Of a DNA stretch of 10,733 nucleotides, positions 5,642 to 10,733 are shown one piece after another (position 1 is the first letter of the stretch; each line of letters begins with the position of its first letter). The stretch covers positions 1-10,733 of the forward strand of contig DODG01000266.1 in NCBI GenBank assembly GCA_003509065.1. The letters are read 5' to 3'. Origin of the DNA: Acidobacteriota bacterium (lineage in GTDB: Bacteria > Acidobacteriota > Vicinamibacteria > Vicinamibacterales > UBA823). A model generated the notes under the pieces. It did not search any database. It saw only the letters and a list, made by a program, of their open reading frames with translations, and was not told where the DNA came from. The translations under genes were made by a program, and so were the position numbers.

Positions 5642-7548
5642 GCCGTAAGCGAGGCATGGTCGATACGTCGTTGCGGGATTTCTCTCGTTCGTTGCCAATG
5701 GCCTTGATGCGTACTCGCGAGGCTGTCATGGAGCAGTTTCGGCCGCTTCTCCGCGCGCATGGTCTTACGGAGCAGCAGTGGCGTGTGCTAAGGGCGCTAT
5801 CCGGGGTGAAAAAAGTAAGTGCTAGTGAATTGGCCGAGATCAGTTGTATTAGCATGCCCAGTCTTTCGCGCATTCTCGGTCATCTTGAGGAACGCGGTCT
5901 GATTGTTCGTCGGGCCCGCCCCAAGGATCGACGCAGCATGTTTGTTTCGCTCGGGGCAAAAGGGCGAACGTTGATTAAGAAGGTCGGTGTTCAGTCTGAG
6001 TGGCGCTATGTCGAGATCAGCAAGTGTTTCGGGAGTGATCGTTTGGCAAATCTCTACGAATTACTTGAAGAGTTGGAGACGAGTCTGAAACCGGGCAGCC
6101 CGGCGGTCGAACCTGCAGGCGCACAACGCCCTGACAATATAGCTCTACCTCCTAAGAAGATGAGGGAACTTGGTTATGCTGCGGTCGACATGCTGGTCGA
6201 GCATTTCCAAACTGTGTCTGAGAAACGGGTCATCGACGACTATGAGTGGAAACCTGCAAACAGCATACTGACCAGGCCGTTCAGTGAGTCGGGGAAAGAC
6301 CCGCACGAAGTCATGAAACTGGCGATGGATGAAATCTTTAATCACTCGATGCAGTTGAATCATCCTAGATACTTTGCCTATGTGCCAGGTTCGGGAAACT
6401 TCATTGGAGCATTGGCTGAACAACTCATTTCTGGTTTCAATCCTAATTGTGTGACCAATCAGGGAAATTTGGGACCGATTACGGTCGAGCGTAATACCGT
6501 CAGCTGGTTGTGCCAACAATTCGGCTTGCCGGATGGAGCGAGTGGTCTGTTTACTAGCGGTGGATCATCGGCGAATCTGATCGCTCTGACAGCTGCGCGC
6601 CATATGAAATTGAATGATGAAATTGAAAATGCCGTGGCGTACTGCACTACGGAAACTCACCGTTGCATAGGTCGAGCCTTGCGTATCTTAGGTTTTAAGG
6701 ATGAACAACTTCGGATGCTGGAACCTGATCAAGATCTGCGCATGGCTCCGGACCGTCTAATTGCAGCTATTCAGCAGGATCGGGCTGCTGGAAAACGTCC
6801 CTTCTGCGTAGCAGTTAGTGCAGGCACTACCAGCAGTGGGGCAGTAGATCCCCTTGACGACATGGCTTCTATTTGTCGGACCGAATCCTTATGGCTGCAT
6901 GTAGATGCAGCATTTGGTGGAGGAACTATTCTCACCAAGCGAGGCCAAAATCGTATGAAAGGGATTGACAAGGCAGACACTATTGCTGTCGACCCCCATA
7001 AATGGTTTTTTCAGCCATATGAGTGTGGCTGTGTGCTGTCCAGAGATCCAGCTTGGTTATACGAAACCTTTCGGGACGTGGCTGTGTATGAACGGGACAC
7101 CGATGCTGATGGAGCGAACATGAACTATCGGGATATGGGAGTGCAGCGGTCACGAAACTTTAAGGCGTTTAAGCTCTGGATGTCCCTACAAGTGTTTGGT
7201 GTTGAGGCATTTCGTCGTGCCGTAGACCACGGACTGGACTTGGCAGAAAAGGCTGAGCAAATTCTTCGCAGTAGACCACATTGGGAGATTGTGACACCCG
7301 CAACCCTCGGCATTGTAACTTTTCAATACCGGCTACCCGATCTCGGTGAGGATGAAATTGAGAACATGAATGAAGCTATGACCACCGAGTTATGCCGGAC
7401 AGGCTACGCGTATATGAGTACGACCCTTCTCTATGGGCGCAGGGTTCAGCGGTTTTGTCTCAACCGTCACGATGCGATTGAAGAGGATTTACTGGAGACG
7501 ATCAGCCGGCTGGAGTCGATCGCGAAGAACCTAAGACTCGCTCGCTGA
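5638..7548 (+). CDS. Fusion: HpaR-like MarR regulator + PLP-dependent aromatic amino acid decarboxylase
   Basis: This is one uninterrupted 636-codon frame with two recognisable parts. Residues 1-150 are a whole MarR-family winged helix. SLPMALMRTREAVMEQFRP and LTEQQWRVLRAL (about 18-54) resemble E. coli HpaR closely, the recognition helix lies near 72-87, and the wing contains RPKDRRSMFVSL (94-105). A short linker rich in Pro, Gly and Ala (151-168) leads to a group II PLP decarboxylase (about 169-636) of the aromatic-L-amino-acid decarboxylase family. It has HPRYFAY (242-248), TSGGSSAN (306-313), H341 stacking on PLP, D423 in HVDAAFGG, Schiff-base K455 in VDPHKW, and Y484 near the mobile-loop Tyr of the animal enzyme. 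Retained H341 and Y484 favour decarboxylation over aldehyde synthesis. The likely substrate class is tyrosine, DOPA or a related amino acid. Start ATG 5638 overlaps the hpaG-like stop, with GGAG seven bases upstream. The fused regulator presumably controls this cluster. Whether the decarboxylase works as an enzyme, a sensor or both is open. Confidence 0.9.
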   Translation: MSRKRGMVDTSLRDFSRSLPMALMRTREAVMEQFRPLLRAHGLTEQQWRVLRALSGVKKVSASELAEISCISMPSLSRILGHLEERGLIVRRARPKDRRSMFVSLGAKGRTLIKKVGVQSEWRYVEISKCFGSDRLANLYELLEELETSLKPGSPAVEPAGAQRPDNIALPPKKMRELGYAAVDMLVEHFQTVSEKRVIDDYEWKPANSILTRPFSESGKDPHEVMKLAMDEIFNHSMQLNHPRYFAYVPGSGNFIGALAEQLISGFNPNCVTNQGNLGPITVERNTVSWLCQQFGLPDGASGLFTSGGSSANLIALTAARHMKLNDEIENAVAYCTTETHRCIGRALRILGFKDEQLRMLEPDQDLRMAPDRLIAAIQQDRAAGKRPFCVAVSAGTTSSGAVDPLDDMASICRTESLWLHVDAAFGGGTILTKRGQNRMKGIDKADTIAVDPHKWFFQPYECGCVLSRDPAWLYETFRDVAVYERDTDADGANMNYRDMGVQRSRNFKAFKLWMSLQVFGVEAFRRAVDHGLDLAEKAEQILRSRPHWEIVTPATLGIVTFQYRLPDLGEDEIENMNEAMTTELCRTGYAYMSTTLLYGRRVQRFCLNRHDAIEEDLLETISRLESIAKNLRLAR

Positions 7549-7590
7549 CTTGTTACGCGATTTGTTAATGAGTTTTGTTAGAGAAATATT
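7549..7590 (+). repeat. Short spacer with three direct TTGTTA repeats
   Basis: TTGTTA occurs at 7550-7555, 7562-7567 and 7575-7580, at steps of 12 and 13 bases, just before hyuA. The same hexamer starts the left arm of the operator at 3750. Only a weak AGAGAA precedes the hyuA ATG. The repeats may be half-sites for the regulator or simply low-complexity T-rich spacer. I see no terminator hairpin. Confidence 0.4.
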
Positions 7591-9651
7591 ATGAGTACTA
7601 TCAGGATAGGAATTGATATTGGAGGTACGTTCACTGACATCATGCTGTTTGATGAGACCGAAGGTATCTATCATTCAGCAAAAACACATTCCACCCCACC
7701 TGACCAATCACGTGGTGCTGTGATCGGTCTTGACAAGATATTAAAGCAAACGGGGCGTCAAGGTTCACAGGTTGGGTACCTCAGCCATGGCACGACAGTG
7801 GGTGCCAACGCGGTCCTTGAAGGCAAACTAGCGAGAACCGCCCTAATTACGACAAAAGGATTCAGGGACGTACTCGAAATCGGTCGGCAGCGCCGGCCGC
7901 GGCAATATGACTTTCAGGCTGTCAAGGACCGCATATTGGTGCCAAGAGAGTTACGCTTCGAGGTGACCGAACGTGTCGATTACGCAGGTAATGTGATTGT
8001 TCCTCTCGAAGACAGCGAGCTCACGACTATCATTGCAACGCTGAAAGAAAAGAAAGTTGAGGCAGTTGCGGTCTCGTTCCTATTTTCCTTCCTGAATGGT
8101 CAACACGAACAGACAGTTAAAAAAATACTTCAGGAATCTTGCCCTGAGATGAGTGTGTTTATCTCATCAGAAGTGTTACCGGAATATCGGGAATATGAAC
8201 GCACATCCACCGTTGCGCTTAATGCGGCTGTGTCTCCCGTAGTTTCACGATATGTGGAAAATCTCCAATCTCGAATTTCTGCAGAAGCCGGAATCAACGT
8301 GGGTCTGAACCTAATGAAATCCTCTGGTGGTCTGATGCCGTCAACTCAGGTCAGCAGTCGAGCGGTGGAAACCGTGCTGTCCGGCCCAGCTGCCGGTGCC
8401 ATCGCGATTGCTTTTTTTGGTGGCATGGCAGGATACGAAAACCTCATTGGATTTGATATCGGCGGTACGAGCACTGACATTAGTATCGTAACCGGTGGTA
8501 AACCTCGGGTCACTTCAGAAGGGCGGATTGGAGGCTATCCGTTTGCCTTGCCGATTATCGATATCAATACTATTGGCGCTGGTGGTGGCAGCCTAGCCTA
8601 TTTGGATGTGGCAGGTGGTTTGCATGTTGGTCCTGAGAGTGCCGGTGCAGTACCAGGCCCAATTTGTTATGACGCGGGAGGTAAGACTCCGACGATTACC
8701 GATGCGAACTTGTGCATGGGTCGCTTGAATCCAGAATTCTTTTTGGGTGGAGAGATGAAGGTTGATAAGGCGGCTGCAGAACGGGAAATAGAGAAGCAGA
8801 TCGCCAAGCCAATGAATAAAACTCTGGCACAGGCTTGTCAGGGAATTTTTGATGTGAGCCTGGCAAATATGGTTAGGGCTGTCAGGGTCTCGTCTATTGA
8901 AAAAGGACTAGATCCGCGAGAGTTTGCGTTAGTGGCGTTTGGGGGTGGGGGGGCGCTGTTTACGGCAGACGTGGCGACGGAACTTGGAATTGGTACAGTG
9001 GTCGTGCCTGAAGAGGCGGGTTTACTATCAGCAAAAGGTTTATTGGTGACCGATCACAAGAATGATTACAGCATAACCCGGATTTCCCTTCTCGATGAAA
9101 CTGACAAAGATGAACTCGTAAAGCAAGTTGAAGAAATGAAAGGTCAGGCGATTGAGGACTTCAGGAACGATGGAGTTAATGTCGATAAGACCCATTTCTT
9201 GTATAGCCTCGATTTACGTTATTCGGGTCAAGCTTATGAGATCACGATACCCATCCCTGGGGAGATTCAGAATCTGTCGTTTAAAGAAATTAAAAAGCTG
9301 TTTAATGCGACTCACAAGCGTCTCTACTGGTGGAGCGACTCCGAACGAGTGCTTGAGATTGTGAACCTTCGTATTTCTGCGATTTCGTTTGTGCCAAAAG
9401 GGACGCCTGTGGCGAATAAGCTTTCCACGTCGGATAGTACCCATGCGATTAAGGCAACTCGGCCTGTGTATTTCAAGCACTATGGTGATTTTCATGACAC
9501 CAGTATCTATGACCGTACTCAGTTGCTCTCTGGAAACCAGATTACAGGGCCTGCCATCATCGAGAGCTATGACACGACAGCCGTTGTGCTGCCGGATAAT
9601 AACGCCAGCATTGACAGCTATGGCAACATCATCATTTCCATCGGGAGTTAA
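7591..9651 (+). CDS. hyuA: Hydantoinase/oxoprolinase family protein, HyuA-type ATP-binding subunit
   Basis: This is the A subunit of the ATP-dependent amide/lactam-cleaving or carboxylating family that includes N-methylhydantoinase, 5-oxoprolinase, and acetone and acetophenone carboxylases. Its 686 residues equal the usual length. The N-terminal domain opens with IGIDIGGTFTDI (6-17), an actin/ASKHA-type phosphate loop, followed by SHGTTVGANAVLEGK and the conserved KGFRDVLEIGRQRR. The central domain has GFDIGGTSTDIS (287-298), INTIGAGGGSLAYLD, GPESAGAVPGPICYDAGG and AFGGGGAL (449-456). A C-terminal beta-rich domain completes it. The start is ATG 7591 with a weak Shine-Dalgarno. hyuB follows three bases after the stop, and the pair should form a heteromeric complex. 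The substrate cannot be read from sequence. Position behind the aromatic decarboxylase suggests an aromatic-amino-acid-derived lactam, hydantoin or ketone. No gamma subunit typical of acetone carboxylase is visible. Confidence 0.9.
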   Translation: MSTIRIGIDIGGTFTDIMLFDETEGIYHSAKTHSTPPDQSRGAVIGLDKILKQTGRQGSQVGYLSHGTTVGANAVLEGKLARTALITTKGFRDVLEIGRQRRPRQYDFQAVKDRILVPRELRFEVTERVDYAGNVIVPLEDSELTTIIATLKEKKVEAVAVSFLFSFLNGQHEQTVKKILQESCPEMSVFISSEVLPEYREYERTSTVALNAAVSPVVSRYVENLQSRISAEAGINVGLNLMKSSGGLMPSTQVSSRAVETVLSGPAAGAIAIAFFGGMAGYENLIGFDIGGTSTDISIVTGGKPRVTSEGRIGGYPFALPIIDINTIGAGGGSLAYLDVAGGLHVGPESAGAVPGPICYDAGGKTPTITDANLCMGRLNPEFFLGGEMKVDKAAAEREIEKQIAKPMNKTLAQACQGIFDVSLANMVRAVRVSSIEKGLDPREFALVAFGGGGALFTADVATELGIGTVVVPEEAGLLSAKGLLVTDHKNDYSITRISLLDETDKDELVKQVEEMKGQAIEDFRNDGVNVDKTHFLYSLDLRYSGQAYEITIPIPGEIQNLSFKEIKKLFNATHKRLYWWSDSERVLEIVNLRISAISFVPKGTPVANKLSTSDSTHAIKATRPVYFKHYGDFHDTSIYDRTQLLSGNQITGPAIIESYDTTAVVLPDNNASIDSYGNIIISIGS

Positions 9652-9654
9652 GAG

Positions 9655-10733
9655 ATGCCCCAAATCGATCAAGTAGAAGTAGAGGTTTTGAGTAACCACT
9701 TGATTTCAATCGTCTACGAGATGGGAGCGATTCTCAGGAGAACTTCGTATTCCCCAAACATTCGTGAGCGTGAGGACTGTTCGTGTGTATTGGCTGACAC
9801 GACAGGACAAATTATTGCCCAAGCTGAACATATTCCTGGTCATTTAGGGATGCTAACGGTTGGCATACCTTATCTGCTCAAGCACTTTCCACCTAATACG
9901 CTGAATGAGGGCGACGTGTTTATGTTCAACACGCCGGAAGGCGGTTCGCACTTACCAGATATTCGGATTGTAGTACCGATTTATCACGATGGTGAACTAG
10001 TTGGTCTTTCAGCGAATTTGGCTCACCATGCGGATGTAGGTGGCATGGTGCCTGGCAGTATGCCGTCAAAATCAACTGAAATATGGCAGGAGGGGCTCAT
10101 TCTTCCGCCGTTAAAGCTGTATAGCGAGGGTGTTCTGAATAAGCCGGTCATGGACATTCTTATGTACAACGTTCGTACGCCCACCGAGCGGGAGGGGGAT
10201 CTGAATGCCCAGATTGCGGCCGCACAACTGGGACAGCGTCGAGTACAAGAAGTGATTCGGAAGTCTGGGTTGTCTTACTGGAAGACCTATACCGAGGGCA
10301 TTCTGGATTATTCCGAGCGGTTGATGCGGGCCAAAATTAGAGAGAGATTTCCTGACGGAAAGTACTATTCCGAACTGTTTATTGATGATGATGGTATGGA
10401 TGATGAGCGGATCAAGATTGCGGTCACCGTGACGGTCAAGGATGACTCAGTCAAGGTTGACTACAGCGGGACAGACAAACAGAGAGCATCTGGCGTGAAT
10501 TGCATTCTCGCTAATTGTGTGTCTGCAGCCTATTTTGTCGTCAAGGCAGTGGCTGACCCAACAATTCCAGTAAATTCTGGCTGCTATCGTCCAATTGAAG
10601 TGTATTGCCCGGAAGGTACTATCATTAGTCCTGATCCCACAGCGGCTATTGGTGCTGGAAACGAGACGTGGCAACGAATTGCAGAGACTTTGGTGGGAGC
10701 CGTGTTACAGGCTGATCCCTCTATCGTGAAGGC
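9655..10733 (+). CDS. hyuB: Hydantoinase/oxoprolinase family protein, HyuB-type subunit (3' end outside window)
   Basis: This frame stays open to the window edge, giving 359 codons of a family usually 520-600 residues long, so the C-terminal third is missing. It begins MPQIDQVEVEVLSNHL, typical of HyuB. It shows the conserved RRTSYSPNIREREDCSC (28-44), GHLGML (62-67), EGDVFMFNTPEGGSHLPDI (85-103), ANLAHHADVGGMVPGS (120-135) and NSGCYRPIEVYCPEG (307-321). His and Asp residues in HLPD and HHADVGG are probable metal or catalytic residues of this subunit. The start has GGGAG seven bases upstream, inside the end of hyuA, so the two are probably co-translated. It acts with HyuA on an unknown substrate. 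Confidence 0.9.
   Translation, partial: MPQIDQVEVEVLSNHLISIVYEMGAILRRTSYSPNIREREDCSCVLADTTGQIIAQAEHIPGHLGMLTVGIPYLLKHFPPNTLNEGDVFMFNTPEGGSHLPDIRIVVPIYHDGELVGLSANLAHHADVGGMVPGSMPSKSTEIWQEGLILPPLKLYSEGVLNKPVMDILMYNVRTPTEREGDLNAQIAAAQLGQRRVQEVIRKSGLSYWKTYTEGILDYSERLMRAKIRERFPDGKYYSELFIDDDGMDDERIKIAVTVTVKDDSVKVDYSGTDKQRASGVNCILANCVSAAYFVVKAVADPTIPVNSGCYRPIEVYCPEGTIISPDPTAAIGAGNETWQRIAETLVGAVLQADPSIVK

Noticed and set aside
6160..6162. Internal ATG (residue 175) as a separate start for a free decarboxylase
   Set aside because: The upstream bases (CTACCTCCTAAGAAG) contain no convincing Shine-Dalgarno and there is no stop between the two domains, so a single fusion protein is the simpler reading.
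8941..8953. G-rich tract GGGGGTGGGGGGG inside hyuA, considered as a phase-variable slip site
   Set aside because: It encodes the conserved AFGGGGAL motif of the family, the frame is intact on both sides, and a run of seven G is short for phase variation.
1..10733. CRISPR arrays, insertion sequences, tRNA or rRNA genes
   Set aside because: No regular repeat-spacer pattern, transposase motif, terminal inverted repeats or tRNA-like structure was seen; the window is almost fully occupied by the genes listed.

Overview
This bacterial window carries most of a homoprotocatechuate (3,4-dihydroxyphenylacetate) meta-cleavage locus, arranged as two divergent gene sets around a 113-base control region. 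The taxonomy cannot be fixed from sequence alone. The genes are compact, GC is moderate (about 50% by eye, somewhat higher in the first gene), starts are ATG and GTG, and Shine-Dalgarno sites are mostly clear. The aromatic catabolic proteins resemble proteobacterial Hpa/Hpc proteins. The first gene is an M28 metallopeptidase of a kind common in environmental Gram-negative bacteria.

Layout. Positions 1-870 (+) hold the C-terminal part of a secreted-type M28 zinc peptidase that probably has nothing to do with the rest. It converges on a minus-strand operon read from 3722 down to 907: hpaF (isomerase), hpaE (semialdehyde dehydrogenase) and hpaD (class III extradiol dioxygenase). hpaF and hpaE overlap by four bases. 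Positions 3723-3835 form the divergent control region, with two perfect palindromes centred on CATG (14 bp and 12 bp). The plus-strand operon runs from 3836 to the right edge: a DapA-family aldolase (probable HpaI substitute), a fumarylacetoacetate-hydrolase-family protein (HpaG-like), a MarR/HpaR-type regulator fused in frame to a PLP-dependent aromatic amino acid decarboxylase, and then hyuA and hyuB (ATP-dependent hydantoinase/oxoprolinase subunits). hyuB is cut by the window edge.

How the genes fit together. HpaD opens the ring of homoprotocatechuate, HpaE oxidises the semialdehyde, HpaF isomerises the product, the FAH-family protein decarboxylates and isomerises it (HpaG step), and the DapA-like aldolase would split the last intermediate into pyruvate and succinate semialdehyde. 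No HpaH hydratase, HpaBC hydroxylase or transporter lies in the window. The decarboxylase domain suggests that the upstream substrate may be an aromatic amino acid such as tyrosine or DOPA, feeding in through the amine and arylacetaldehyde. This is inference.

The most unusual feature is the single 636-residue protein that joins an HpaR-like winged-helix repressor to a decarboxylase whose visible catalytic residues are intact. It could be a bifunctional enzyme-repressor, or a PLP-fold ligand sensor built on the same principle as the MocR/GabR regulators but from different parts. The palindromes in the divergent region are its obvious candidate operators.
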